49,950 bases of DNA from an uncultured Alphaproteobacteria bacterium (GCA_937888725.1 CALARE010000088.1:1-49950), one strand, 5' to 3'; positions 24,546 to 33,496 are shown, counted from the first letter of the stretch. Translations and numbers: made by a program. Notes: generated by a model from the sequence alone, not told the origin.

Positions 24546-24963
24546 CGTCCGCTACGCGAGCAAACCCACTTCGTGGCTTCGGCCCCACTTCACTCCCATA
24601 AAAAAACGGTCCCTAAGAACCGTTTTTTATAATGGGGCGAAAGATGGGACAGTAAATCCTTATCGGATTTATCCTTCGGCTGGCCTCAGGACCGCCTACG
24701 GCGTCCGCTACGCGAGCAAACCCACTTCGTGGCTTCGGCCCCATTTCACTCCCATAAAAAAAACGGTCCCTGAGAACCGTTTTTTATAATGGGGCGAAAG
24801 ATGGGACAGTAAATCCTTATCGGATTTATCCTTCGGCTGGCCTCAGGACCGCCTACGGCGTCCGCTACGCGAGCAAACCCACTTCGTGGCTTCGGCCCCA
24901 TTTCACTCCCATAAAAAAAACGGTCTCTAAGAACCGTTTTTTATAATGGGGCGAAAGATGGGA
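24546..24963. repeat. Tandem repeat array built on the tRNA-His 3' end and its terminator
   Basis: Two full units (24546-24701, 156 bases; 24702-24858, 157 bases) and a partial third (24859-24963) that runs into the real tRNA-His. Each unit holds a GC-rich stretch of small hairpins (CGCTACGCG, CCACTTCGTGG, GGCTTCGGCC), a terminator (AACGGT...ACCGTT flanked by A and T runs), and an exact 18-base copy of the last bases of tRNA-His (24633-24650 and 24790-24807). After the copied tRNA end each full unit continues with AGTAAATCC and a further GC-rich stretch ending CGCCTACGG. Copies differ by only a few bases, mostly in the terminator loop. No gene is visible; frames across it are repeat shadows. 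Confidence 0.9.
24913..24942 (-). terminator. Terminator of tRNA-His
   Basis: On the minus strand AAAAAACGGT, an 8-base loop and ACCGTTTTTTTT follow the tRNA CCA after four bases. Copies at 24600-24628 and 24756-24785 in the array keep the stem and vary only in the loop. Confidence 0.8.
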
Positions 24964-25024
24964 CTCGAACCCACGACATCTGGTACCACAAACCAGCGCT
25001 CTAACCAACTGAGCTACATTCGCC
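24947..25024 (-). tRNA. tRNA-His (anticodon GTG)
   Basis: On the minus strand the anticodon loop is TTGTGGT between CTGGT and ACCAG. The D arm (TAGCTCAGTTGGTTAGAGC) and T arm (GTGGG-TTCGAGT-CCCAT) are complete. The 5' end GGCGAA pairs with TTCGCC so that the first G is the histidine-specific extra G opposite discriminator C, and CCA is encoded. One T-T mismatch sits in the acceptor stem. Confidence 0.95.
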
Positions 25025-25041
25025 ATCAAAGCATAGTGTGA

Positions 25042-25070
25042 ATTTTATAAAAATTAAATTTAATTGTCAA
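25042..25070 (-). promoter_or_regulatory. Promoter of tRNA-His
   Basis: On the minus strand TTGACA (25070-25065) and TAAAAT (25047-25042) with a 17-base spacer; TATAAA at 25049-25044 is an overlapping alternative. It ends 17 bases before the tRNA. Confidence 0.65.
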
Positions 25071-25130
25071 GTAAAAAATACCTCTTTTTTTATTTTTTTT
25101 ATGTTGACTTCTGTTTTAACAAAATTATTT

Positions 25131-28100
25131 TTATCTCTCATTACCTCTATCAATATTTATCTGTGAGAGAAGTTTTGGCTCCCTTTTATGGTAAAATTGA
25201 ACAAATGGTGCAATTTCTTTATTAAAATATATACGTCTGATGAAGCGTTTTTGTGCTCCTCCTGTATATGTTCGATTTAATCCTCTTTGTATCATTTGAA
25301 ATAAAATAGGATAATATTTTAAACGATTAGAAATACTTTCTTGTGGTTCATCCTCTTTTAATCCAAACAATTCTTTTTGATGACAAATGCGTTCACTTAT
25401 ATCAGGGTTTTTAACTTGTTCAGAGAGAGCTAATTGATTCAAAAGCTGTGTGCTTTCTTTCCAATAAGAATCTAAAATTCGTTGTAGTGTACGTGTTGAT
25501 TGAATATTTTCTTCGACTAAACCTTTCATGAGTGGCAACAAAGCATCAAGCATTACCCCTTCCGCATGTAAGGCATTTTTTTGATAATCTGCCAAGCTTG
25601 TTGATGCTGTTTTGTTATTATAATTAATAGATAACTCATGTTTTACATTATCATAAACATAATGACTATCAATCAATGAACCTGCCAATCTAATTTGTTG
25701 CATGGTTTTTAAATGTTCATTTGAAATTCTCAAATAAAAAGGAGGATTTTCTTTTTCTAATTTGTTTTTAATATTTAAGATAAATGAACCAACATCACCC
25801 ATATCTTGGTCTTGATTTTCCTTATCAATCTCAATGGCTTGTTCATACTCAAAATTAGAAAGAATTCCCATTGCATAAAGTAAAGGAACATCCGTGCAAA
25901 CACCAAAAATACATCTTTCATCATAATTATTGATAGATAATTCTTCATCTTCAAAGTGCCGTTTCATTAAATCGGCTTTAAAGTCATCAAAGAGCTCTTT
26001 ATCCATGGTGTCAGGTATTTTTTTGCGTAGTGGTAACGTAGTTACATGGGAACCTGATAATTGCGTATCTTGCAGTTGTGTTGTGCCAAACTGTTTGTCA
26101 AAATTAGCAAGATAATATTCTTGTATATTTTTTGATGGCGTTGCTGTTAATAAACAAGAACGGGCGACATTGGCCAAAAATGCAATATTTTTATCTGTGT
26201 TTTTAAGGGTGTTTGTTGCTGGATAGAGTGACATAAAATATCGACTCATTGCACGAAGTTGAGCCGTTACACCAGCATGATGTTTGTTGGCTGGCAAATT
26301 GTTCAAATCATTAAGTGTTTTTTGGTAGCAGGCATAAATCATTTTTTGCAATAAAATGGTTGCTTTTTTAAAATCTTTGGCTTTGTCTTGATTGATATAT
26401 TCATGCATGACAGAAAAAATATCACAAATAACAGTTAAACGGTTAATTGTTATTTTGCTAGAACTATCGCTATCACATGTATCAGGTATTTTAAAATTTT
26501 GGATGCTAAGCCATTTTTCGCCACTTTCTATATCGGTTAAAAAGATTGCAAGTTCTCTAAAATTTTCAACCAATTCAAAATATTCAGCTTTAAAACGAAG
26601 TGATAATGGTAAATATTGCTCAAAATCTTTATGCAACAAAAAGTGTAATACTTCTTTTATTGATGGTTCCATATCCTCTATTTCATATTCTGAAACACCT
26701 AAATTTAAAAGAGTTGTATTTAAGTCAAGTCTGTTGTAATCGCCCGTTTCATTCCCTGTTTTATAAGCTTCGTATTGTTCTTCCATAAATTCATCAACCA
26801 TGCCATCATTTTCTTCCATATAGGAGTCAAAAAGTTCATCTAGTTTTTGAAGACCATTTTTTTTAAATAGATTTTCTTGAACAGTACGAAGATCATCAGC
26901 TTGTTGTTTTGTAATAATTCCCAAAATACAGTAGCTATATACCTCGGGTAAGTTGGCTATGTAAACAAGCCCTTGAAGGTGAGGGGGAACTTTTCCAAAA
27001 AAATTTTCTAATTCTTCAGAATCATCTTTATACTTACGATTGACATACTCTTCCAACTCTAAAAAAACAGTTTTATAATAATTTTTTATCATTAAAACGC
27101 TTTTTTCTTCTATTGAAAGATTTGCAAACTCTGCAGTTTGAACCAGTTCTTTAATATATTGGTCATTTTCTTTTTTGATAATGGCACGCATATCAATAGG
27201 TTCTGTTTTTTCTAAAGTTTTTTGTGTGTCAATCACGGTTCTTTTTAGGGGTAAATAAAATGCTTGATTTATCCCCTTTATAAGTGGAAAGGGTTTTGCC
27301 TCCTTAATAGCGGGAGAAAGGCTCTTTTCATACATAATTGTACAATTAGATAACCATTCATAAATTTGTGTCCCTACATTTGTATTCGGGTGAAGTTTGG
27401 CAACTTCTTTTGCTTTTTGAATTGCTTGATAGAGGAGGGCTTTTCGCTCTTTATCTGTATATTTTCGCATGTGAATAGGCATTAAATTTTTAAGCGTTGT
27501 TATGCCAAAATTAATTCTACGAGCTGTATTTATATCTTCGCCACAAGCCAATTTCCTTCTTTTTAAATCTTGAATGTGTTTTTGCCATCTCATGCAAATA
27601 AGTTGGTTTAGTTGAGCGTTTAGTTCAATATTTGTATATGGGAGAGCTTGCTGTAATAGTACCAATTCATTTAAAATAGTATACTCTGTTTCTTCTTCAG
27701 AAAAAGGATCATACCAATTTGATGTAAAAAGTTCATCATCAATGGGTAATTTAAAATTATTAACATTTGTTTTAATTGTTTCAAATAATCCCGCTGTTCT
27801 TTTTAACTCAAGTGCTTTATCAAAAGCTGTTTTGGATAAGCCTAAAACATAACCATTTGCTTTTGCGTATTCAAGTACATCCATATAATCAGGAGCGTTA
27901 ACCTCTAATTCAATCGTGGGTAATTTTTGATGTTTCTTTTTGAGTTGAGATTGGTATTCCCGTGATATATCATTGATTAAACGGAGTTCAAAAATGCGGT
28001 ACGCATCAAATGCCTTTTTATCACAAAATCCCATTAAACATGTGATAAATGATAGATTAATCATGGATAATGTAGCAAGATATGTCCCATTATCAGTTAG

Positions 28101-28250
28101 TTGTTCACTTATTTTGGGTCTTAATTCAAGATCTCTAAGGCACATAAAAACAGTCTTTTTTGATTTTTCATACTCTTTTTGTGTTTTTAATGTAATATCG
28201 AGATCATTTTCATCTAACTCATTGATGATTGGTTTGATTTCTTTAACCAT
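25131..28250 (-). CDS. Large cytosolic orphan protein with degenerate internal repeats
   Basis: A 1039-residue protein with no signal peptide or membrane span, mostly charged and helix-favouring. No known domain is recognised. A short motif recurs: CLMGFCDKKAFDAY (about residue 71), YVLGLSKTAFDKAL (134), YCILGIITKQQADDL (440) and YAMGILSNFEYEQAI (792), that is hydrophobic-(L/M)-G-(I/L/F)-x-x-x-x-x-A. This suggests diverged internal duplications, perhaps a helical repeat scaffold. It follows lpxB on the same strand with a 93-base gap and no evident terminator, so partial co-transcription with the envelope operon is possible. Function unknown. Confidence 0.75.
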   Translation of the reverse strand: MVKEIKPIINELDENDLDITLKTQKEYEKSKKTVFMCLRDLELRPKISEQLTDNGTYLATLSMINLSFITCLMGFCDKKAFDAYRIFELRLINDISREYQSQLKKKHQKLPTIELEVNAPDYMDVLEYAKANGYVLGLSKTAFDKALELKRTAGLFETIKTNVNNFKLPIDDELFTSNWYDPFSEEETEYTILNELVLLQQALPYTNIELNAQLNQLICMRWQKHIQDLKRRKLACGEDINTARRINFGITTLKNLMPIHMRKYTDKERKALLYQAIQKAKEVAKLHPNTNVGTQIYEWLSNCTIMYEKSLSPAIKEAKPFPLIKGINQAFYLPLKRTVIDTQKTLEKTEPIDMRAIIKKENDQYIKELVQTAEFANLSIEEKSVLMIKNYYKTVFLELEEYVNRKYKDDSEELENFFGKVPPHLQGLVYIANLPEVYSYCILGIITKQQADDLRTVQENLFKKNGLQKLDELFDSYMEENDGMVDEFMEEQYEAYKTGNETGDYNRLDLNTTLLNLGVSEYEIEDMEPSIKEVLHFLLHKDFEQYLPLSLRFKAEYFELVENFRELAIFLTDIESGEKWLSIQNFKIPDTCDSDSSSKITINRLTVICDIFSVMHEYINQDKAKDFKKATILLQKMIYACYQKTLNDLNNLPANKHHAGVTAQLRAMSRYFMSLYPATNTLKNTDKNIAFLANVARSCLLTATPSKNIQEYYLANFDKQFGTTQLQDTQLSGSHVTTLPLRKKIPDTMDKELFDDFKADLMKRHFEDEELSINNYDERCIFGVCTDVPLLYAMGILSNFEYEQAIEIDKENQDQDMGDVGSFILNIKNKLEKENPPFYLRISNEHLKTMQQIRLAGSLIDSHYVYDNVKHELSINYNNKTASTSLADYQKNALHAEGVMLDALLPLMKGLVEENIQSTRTLQRILDSYWKESTQLLNQLALSEQVKNPDISERICHQKELFGLKEDEPQESISNRLKYYPILFQMIQRGLNRTYTGGAQKRFIRRIYFNKEIAPFVQFYHKREPKLLSQINIDRGNER

Positions 28251-28343
28251 AAACTACCCTCATGCAAAAATGAATAACCAATTATACAAGATTTTAATAT
28301 AAAAATAAAGAAAAATATATCAAACAACAAAAAATGAAAAATT

Positions 28344-29519
28344 TTATTTAGATTGTTGAATGATGGATAAAAGGATATCTCCCATTTTTTCAGAAGGTGA
28401 AAGTGCTTGTCCATAACCTAATTGCTTTAAACTTTCATCAACAGCTTGTGTTTTATTTTTTAGCAATAATTCAATTGTATCAGTTAAATTTTGAATGGTA
28501 CATTTTTCTTGTAGTAATTCAGGAATAATTTCTTTGTTGGATAAAATGTTAATCAAATTAACATATTTTATTTTTAAGAGTTTTTTAGCTAAAATCCCTG
28601 TTAATTTGTTGACACGATAGGCAATAAGGTGAGGGACACCAGCTAATGCTAATTCTAAACTCACAGTTCCCGATGCTGCCATGGCCACATCGCTGGCCGC
28701 AAAGGCATCGTAACGGGCTTGTTCTCCTTCAACAATAACATGGGGAATATCCCAGTTTTTAAGCATATTCTTTAATTTATCAGAAACGGTTGCAACAGTT
28801 GGTATGACAACAAACAGATTTTTATGTTTTTGTTGTAAATTTTCAGTCGCTTTCATAAACATATCCATTAAAAATGCAACCTCATTTTTACGACTGCCTG
28901 GGAGCATGGTTAAAACGGTTGTATTATCTGGAATATTATGTGTTTGTTTAAATAAGCTTGCATTCCCACTGTCTGCACCACCTTCGATAACAGGATGGCC
29001 AATAAATGTTGTTGGCATGTTATATGGTGTAAAATATTGTTCCTCATATGGGAGTAAACAAAATAAATGGTTCATATAGGACCCAACTTTTTTAGCACGT
29101 CCCTTTTTCCATGCCCAAACTTGTGGTGCAACGCAGTGAACGTGTGGGTTTTTAAATTTCAGTTTTTTCAATTTTTTATGCACACGAGCAGAAAAGCTAA
29201 AACTATCAATTGTCATAACAATGTCAGGTTTTTTATCAATAATATCTTGTACTGTCTGGTTCAATCTTTTTAATACAAGGGGAATGCTTGGGATAACTTC
29301 GGCTAACCCCATAACAGCTAAGTCTTTGATGTTGAATAAAGAATTTAATCCTTCTCTTATCATTGATTCACCACCAACGCCGATAAAAGATACTTTATCT
29401 TGATATTTCTTTTTCATCGCACGCATTAAACGAGCACCTAATAAATCACCAGAGGGTTCCCCTGTTACAAGATAAATGGTTACACTCTCTTTCGTGTTAT
29501 CCTTTTTAACATCAGACAT
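28344..29519 (-). CDS. lpxB: Lipid-A-disaccharide synthase
   Basis: A GT19 glycosyltransferase that joins UDP-2,3-diacylglucosamine and lipid X to the beta-1,6 disaccharide. The start of the fold, VTGEPSGDLLGARLM (about residues 18-32), followed by FIGVGGESM, MGLAEV, VAPQVWAWKKGR and LPGSRKNEV, are all standard LpxB blocks, and AASGTVSLELAL forms the donor site. Length 391 fits. It is the distal lipid A gene of the operon, 14 bases after lpxI, so substrate and product enzymes are encoded side by side. Confidence 0.95.
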   Translation of the reverse strand: MSDVKKDNTKESVTIYLVTGEPSGDLLGARLMRAMKKKYQDKVSFIGVGGESMIREGLNSLFNIKDLAVMGLAEVIPSIPLVLKRLNQTVQDIIDKKPDIVMTIDSFSFSARVHKKLKKLKFKNPHVHCVAPQVWAWKKGRAKKVGSYMNHLFCLLPYEEQYFTPYNMPTTFIGHPVIEGGADSGNASLFKQTHNIPDNTTVLTMLPGSRKNEVAFLMDMFMKATENLQQKHKNLFVVIPTVATVSDKLKNMLKNWDIPHVIVEGEQARYDAFAASDVAMAASGTVSLELALAGVPHLIAYRVNKLTGILAKKLLKIKYVNLINILSNKEIIPELLQEKCTIQNLTDTIELLLKNKTQAVDESLKQLGYGQALSPSEKMGDILLSIIQQSK

Positions 29520-29533
29520 ATAGTTAGCTCCTT

Positions 29534-30385
29534 TTAATCTTTTTTAATACCGATGATAAAGATACCTAATTTATCAGCTAAATCAACTGTTTTATCCGCT
29601 TCAGCAAGCAAAACAGCACCTTCTTCAACGGCAATACCTTTCAGTCCTGCATCATAAATGGATTGGACTGTGTCGGGTCCAATTGTTGGCATATCAATAC
29701 GTTTTTCTTGTTGTGGCTTTAGTACTTTGACTAAAACACCACCAGAGCCTTTTCGTTTAAGCTGTTTTGTCCTTTCAATAAGTGCTTTTGTCCCTTCAAT
29801 CCCTTCAACAGACAGAACGAGCCCTTGTTGAACAATACAGGCTTGACCAACATCAGCTTGCCCCAAAATTTTAGCAACGTCAAATCCGCGTTGAATGTCA
29901 ATTAAATCTTTTTTGAGTGGTTTTTTAATTGTCAAAATACCAGCTGGAGCTAATAATTCTGGCATAATTTCATGAATTCCTGTAACTAAAAATCCATGTT
30001 TTTCAACTTCTTTAATCACAAACCGTAATAGGCTGTCATCTCCAAAAGCTTTAAATGATAGTTTTGCAAGGAGTGACAGCCCCTTAAAATCAGGTCTTAT
30101 TTCTGAAAGAGATGGCCTTTTAACACCGCCAATAAATACGACTTGATGAACGTTGTACTTTTTTAGGAGTTTAAATGTTGTTCCAATAGCACCAAGACGA
30201 ACCTCTTTAACCAGAACATTGCTTGGAAAAAGCGTTTTATCAGCATGTCCTTTTAAAGCTAGTACAACGACTGGTTTTTTATGTTTAGCTAAAAAAGAGG
30301 CAAGCGTAACAGGTAAAACACCGCTTCCAGCAATAATGCCAACAGTTGGTTGTTGTAATCTTTGTGATTTAGGACTTTTTAGCAA
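29534..30385 (-). CDS. lpxI: UDP-2,3-diacylglucosamine pyrophosphatase LpxI
   Basis: LpxI (DUF1009) replaces LpxH in most alphaproteobacteria and hydrolyses UDP-2,3-diacylglucosamine to lipid X and UMP. Visible features: N-terminal GIIAGSGVLPVTLA, the KRPSLSEIRPDF segment and the C-terminal GVLVKVLKPQQEKRIDMPTI-like block followed by GPDTV and GIAVEEGAVLLA, which carries the conserved acidic residues. Length 283 fits the family. The placement between lpxA and lpxB is the usual one. Confidence 0.93.
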   Translation of the reverse strand: MLKSPKSQRLQQPTVGIIAGSGVLPVTLASFLAKHKKPVVVLALKGHADKTLFPSNVLVKEVRLGAIGTTFKLLKKYNVHQVVFIGGVKRPSLSEIRPDFKGLSLLAKLSFKAFGDDSLLRFVIKEVEKHGFLVTGIHEIMPELLAPAGILTIKKPLKKDLIDIQRGFDVAKILGQADVGQACIVQQGLVLSVEGIEGTKALIERTKQLKRKGSGGVLVKVLKPQQEKRIDMPTIGPDTVQSIYDAGLKGIAVEEGAVLLAEADKTVDLADKLGIFIIGIKKD

Positions 30386-30427
30386 AGGTATCTCCTTTCA
30401 CTTAAAAAAGCTTTTCATAAAAATTGG

Positions 30428-31228
30428 TTAGCAATCGGGTTGCAAGATATTATTTTTTGATGGATTTTTTACAAATTCAATTTGTGCTTTGATAAATGGA
30501 TTGTTTATCCATTCTTGATTTTCTTCGACAAGTTGAATACGTTCTGTAAATGTGCCATTTTCTTTGTTAAAGAGAGCTTTGTATGCTTGTTGAATCATTA
30601 AAATAGATGATTTTTCAACACCAGCACGTTGAAGACCAATAAGGTTTAATCCACTTAAGCCTTGGCGAATACCGCCCATCATTAATCCATAAGGGATAAT
30701 ATCTCGTGTGACACCACACATACCACCGATCATCGCCCCTTCACCAATGCGTGTGAACTGTAAAACAGCGGATAATCCACCAATAATAGCTTTATTCCCA
30801 ACATGAACATGTCCAGCAAGTGTTGCATTATTGCTCATCACAATATCATCACCTAAAACACAATCGTGTGCAATATGTGAGGCAACCAAAAAGAGGTTGC
30901 GATTCCCAATAATTGTAATTTTATTATCAACCTCAGAACCAACATGGGCGGTAACATGTTCTCTAAAGGTATTATCATCACCAATGATAAGTTGGGCATC
31001 AGGTGCATTTGAGCGTTTATGTTGAGCAATTAATCCAAGTGCCGCAAAAGGATAAACGGTATTTCGTTCTCCCATCTTTGTGTACCCATCAATAACAACA
31101 TGAGAGATCAGTTTTGAACCTGAACCGATTTCAACATGTTCACCGATACAACAAAATGGACCCACTTCAACATCCTCAGCTAGTTTAGCATTGGGATGGA
31201 CAATTGCACTTGGATGAATTTTAGCCAT
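30428..31228 (-). CDS. lpxA: UDP-N-acetylglucosamine acyltransferase
   Basis: First step of lipid A synthesis: transfers a 3-hydroxyacyl chain from ACP to UDP-GlcNAc. The start MAKIHPSAIVHPNAKLAEDV opens a left-handed beta-helix of hexapeptide repeats; the catalytic His lies in SHIAHDCVLGDD, and GGMCGVTRDIIPYGL and GLNLIGLQRAG mark the C-terminal helical domain. Length 266 is standard. It is separated from fabZ by a 107-base gap that contains a terminator-like hairpin, unlike the tight spacing elsewhere in the operon. Confidence 0.95.
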   Translation of the reverse strand: MAKIHPSAIVHPNAKLAEDVEVGPFCCIGEHVEIGSGSKLISHVVIDGYTKMGERNTVYPFAALGLIAQHKRSNAPDAQLIIGDDNTFREHVTAHVGSEVDNKITIIGNRNLFLVASHIAHDCVLGDDIVMSNNATLAGHVHVGNKAIIGGLSAVLQFTRIGEGAMIGGMCGVTRDIIPYGLMMGGIRQGLSGLNLIGLQRAGVEKSSILMIQQAYKALFNKENGTFTERIQLVEENQEWINNPFIKAQIEFVKNPSKNNILQPDC

Positions 31229-31266
31229 ATTATTACTCCTTTATTATCTGATTGATGGCTTTTATT

Positions 31267-31316
31267 AAAAAATGCGTCAGTAAGAGAAAGTCTGTTATCT
31301 CAATTGACGCATTTTT
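31267..31316. terminator. Terminator-like hairpin between fabZ and lpxA
   Basis: AAAAAATGCGTCA (31267-31279) pairs with TGACGCATTTTT (31305-31316), with an inner GAGA/TCTC pairing in the loop. A-run and T-run flank it, so on the minus strand it would act 20 bases after the fabZ stop and partly end transcription before lpxA. Confidence 0.65.
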
Positions 31317-31335
31317 ACGAACTCCTTATTTTGTT

Positions 31336-31824
31336 TTAAGCTTTTTTAAAGACCATGGCACTAAATATTGCTTGAGAAACAAGTTTCCCGTCAACTTTAG
31401 CTTCACCACGAAACTTAAAAACATTACGAACAGCTTGTTCTTTTTTAACTGTAAACTCAATGACATCGCCTGGTAAAATTGGTTTTCTAAATTTTACCTC
31501 GTCAACCGTCATAAAGTAAACGCTGTTACCAGAACGTTCTTCTTCAGGAAAAGCGGTTAAAACAATGATGCCAGCTGTTTGAGCCATGGCTTCAATTTGT
31601 AAAACACCAGGCATGACAGGGTTTTCAGGGAAGTGTCCTTGAAAATATCCTTCATTCATTGTCACATTTTTAATTCCGATACCGCTTTCACCTGGAACAA
31701 CATTTTTAAGTTTGTCAACCAGTAAAAAAGGATAACGGTGAGGTAATAATTTTAAAATTTCACCAATTTTGATTTCTTCAATGATGTTTTTTTGTTCTGT
31801 TGCGACTTCTTCTTTGTTTTCCAT
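31336..31824 (-). CDS. fabZ: 3-hydroxyacyl-ACP dehydratase FabZ
   Basis: Dehydrates 3-hydroxyacyl-ACP in fatty acid elongation, competing with LpxA/LpxD for the same acyl donor. Hotdog-fold signature: LLPHRYPFLLVD, then FQGHFPENPVMPGVLQIEAM with catalytic His64 and Glu78. The 162-residue form has about 15 extra N-terminal polar residues compared with minimal FabZ. It sits in the conserved lpxD-fabZ-lpxA order, 9 bases after lpxD. Confidence 0.95.
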   Translation of the reverse strand: MENKEEVATEQKNIIEEIKIGEILKLLPHRYPFLLVDKLKNVVPGESGIGIKNVTMNEGYFQGHFPENPVMPGVLQIEAMAQTAGIIVLTAFPEEERSGNSVYFMTVDEVKFRKPILPGDVIEFTVKKEQAVRNVFKFRGEAKVDGKLVSQAIFSAMVFKKA

Positions 31825-31833
31825 TTTTTTCCT

Positions 31834-32856
31834 CTAGTCTTCTTTTTTCTTTTTTGTTAAACGTTGCAAAGCAATCTGTTGACGCATAAATTCCACACGA
31901 GAAACCGCAGGTGAGCCCATTAAAACAGCTCCCGCAGGGACATCATTCATTAAACCTGATTGGGCGGCAATTTTGGCACCAGAGCCAATTTTTAAATGCC
32001 CAGCAAATCCAACTTGTCCACCAGCGACTACAAAATCACCAAATTCGCAGCTACCAGCAATACCAACTTGCGATACAATCACACAGCATCTGCCTAACTT
32101 GACGTTGTGAGCGACTTGAACGAGATTATCAATCCGACATCCATCAGCAATAACTGTATCACCCATAGCCCCTCTATCTACCGTTGTACCAGAACCAATT
32201 TCAACATCGTTTCCAATAATGACACGACCGAGTTGTGGCACTTTGGCAGGGCCTTTGATTGACATTGCAAAACCAAAGCCATCTTGACCAATGTGAGCAC
32301 CTGGATAAATATAGACTTTTGAACCAGCGATGCAATGAGAAACAGTTGCGGTTGCACCAACGATGCAATCATCACCCATTTGAACCCCTTCTTCAATAAC
32401 AGCATTTGCTCTGATGTCACATTTTTTACCCAAAACAACATTCGCACCAATATAAGCACCTGCTTCAACACGACAACCTTCTCCTAACACAGCTGTTGGA
32501 TGAATAAATGCTTTATCAGAAATATAACTTTCAACTTCTCTTGGATAAAAAGCGCTTGCCACCAAACCATATGAACGATGTGGATCTGCACTAACAAGTG
32601 CGATGACGCCTTCTGGTACAAATTCTAAAAAGTTTTCAGGTACAATAACCGCACCCGCTTTTGTTACTTTTAAAGGTTCTCTCATCGCTGGGATGAATGC
32701 CCAGGTAATATCATTTTTTGTTGCCATATCGATTGAAGCAACATCATTAAACACTTGATTTAAATCAGCGTTGTCGGGGAGTTTTAGTTCCCCGACTTTT
32801 GCGATTTCAGCCAATGTTAAACCAGATATTTTTTTGAAAAATCTTGTATCAGCCAT
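31834..32856 (-). CDS. lpxD: UDP-3-O-(3-hydroxyacyl)glucosamine N-acyltransferase
   Basis: Third step of lipid A synthesis. An N-terminal uridine-binding domain (about residues 1-105, with ENDITWAF-like KNDITWAFIP) precedes a hexapeptide-repeat beta-helix (from IHPTAVLGEGC); the catalytic His is in VQVAHNVKLG, and GQVGFAGHLKIG is the second conserved His loop. The C-terminal helix (VEFMRQQIALQRL) contacts ACP. Length 340 is typical. Follows the skp-like gene after 17 bases. Confidence 0.95.
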   Translation of the reverse strand: MADTRFFKKISGLTLAEIAKVGELKLPDNADLNQVFNDVASIDMATKNDITWAFIPAMREPLKVTKAGAVIVPENFLEFVPEGVIALVSADPHRSYGLVASAFYPREVESYISDKAFIHPTAVLGEGCRVEAGAYIGANVVLGKKCDIRANAVIEEGVQMGDDCIVGATATVSHCIAGSKVYIYPGAHIGQDGFGFAMSIKGPAKVPQLGRVIIGNDVEIGSGTTVDRGAMGDTVIADGCRIDNLVQVAHNVKLGRCCVIVSQVGIAGSCEFGDFVVAGGQVGFAGHLKIGSGAKIAAQSGLMNDVPAGAVLMGSPAVSRVEFMRQQIALQRLTKKKKED

Positions 32857-32873
32857 TCTTCTTCTCTATTTGA

Positions 32874-33494
32874 TTACTTTTTTGGTTGAGCTGGTTCTTG
32901 CTTAGTTCCTTGTTCTACAACGGCAGGAACTGTAAATTGTGCTGGATCTGGAAATGTAACAGCAAGGTCTTTATCATTTAATAAAGTGATAAAATCAGCC
33001 GTTACATCAGCACAAGGAGCAAAATATGTTACATAAGGACGTGGTAAAATAATTTTTAATCCTTTCTTTTGGCTTAATTCTTTTAAAGCAGCTTGTGCAA
33101 CAGGATCAATTTGAGCTAATGCAGCTTGTCTTGCTTTAGCAATTAAAGCCGACTGAAAACGAACCTTTCTTTGGAATTCAGCTAATTCGTTGTTTAATTG
33201 TTGAATTTCTTTTGCATATTCATTTTGCTTATTTCCTGATGCATCAATTTTTTTCTTAAGTTCAGCAGCTTTTGTTTGTAATGCTTTTTCATCATTTGCA
33301 AAGCGAGCTTTAAGTGCACTGACATATTTTTCAGTTTCAATACGCACCTTTTCATAAACAAGTGCTTCAAGTTTAACACGGTCAACATCTAAAACCGCAA
33401 CCCGATTACTGCGAGATGTTATTCCAACACCAGCAGCAATAACAAGTCCTGCAACAGCACATCCTGCAAAAAGAGCTAATAATTTTTTATTCAT
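32874..33494 (-). CDS. skp: OmpH/Skp-family periplasmic chaperone
   Basis: Skp holds unfolded outer-membrane proteins on their way to BamA. The 206-residue precursor has an N-terminal hydrophobic signal (ALFAGCAVAGLVIAAGVGI), then VAVLDVDRVKLEA, a long coiled-coil tentacle (about residues 55-120, rich in Lys, Glu and Gln) and a second beta-strand region with ALIAKARQAALAQIDP. The C-terminal tail is Pro/Gln/Lys-rich (QGTKQEPAQPKK), an extension beyond E. coli Skp. Two bases after bamA, as expected for a functional pair. Confidence 0.85.
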   Translation of the reverse strand: MNKKLLALFAGCAVAGLVIAAGVGITSRSNRVAVLDVDRVKLEALVYEKVRIETEKYVSALKARFANDEKALQTKAAELKKKIDASGNKQNEYAKEIQQLNNELAEFQRKVRFQSALIAKARQAALAQIDPVAQAALKELSQKKGLKIILPRPYVTYFAPCADVTADFITLLNDKDLAVTFPDPAQFTVPAVVEQGTKQEPAQPKK

Positions 33495-33496
33495 TT

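Noticed and set aside
24520..24789. Frame across the repeat array with repeated YASKPTSW-type peptides
   Set aside because: The peptide repeat is produced by the DNA repeat; the frame has no ribosome site and spans terminators.
24546..24963. CRISPR array
   Set aside because: Units are 156-157 bases, contiguous, without short repeats separated by unique spacers, and contain a tRNA end and terminator.
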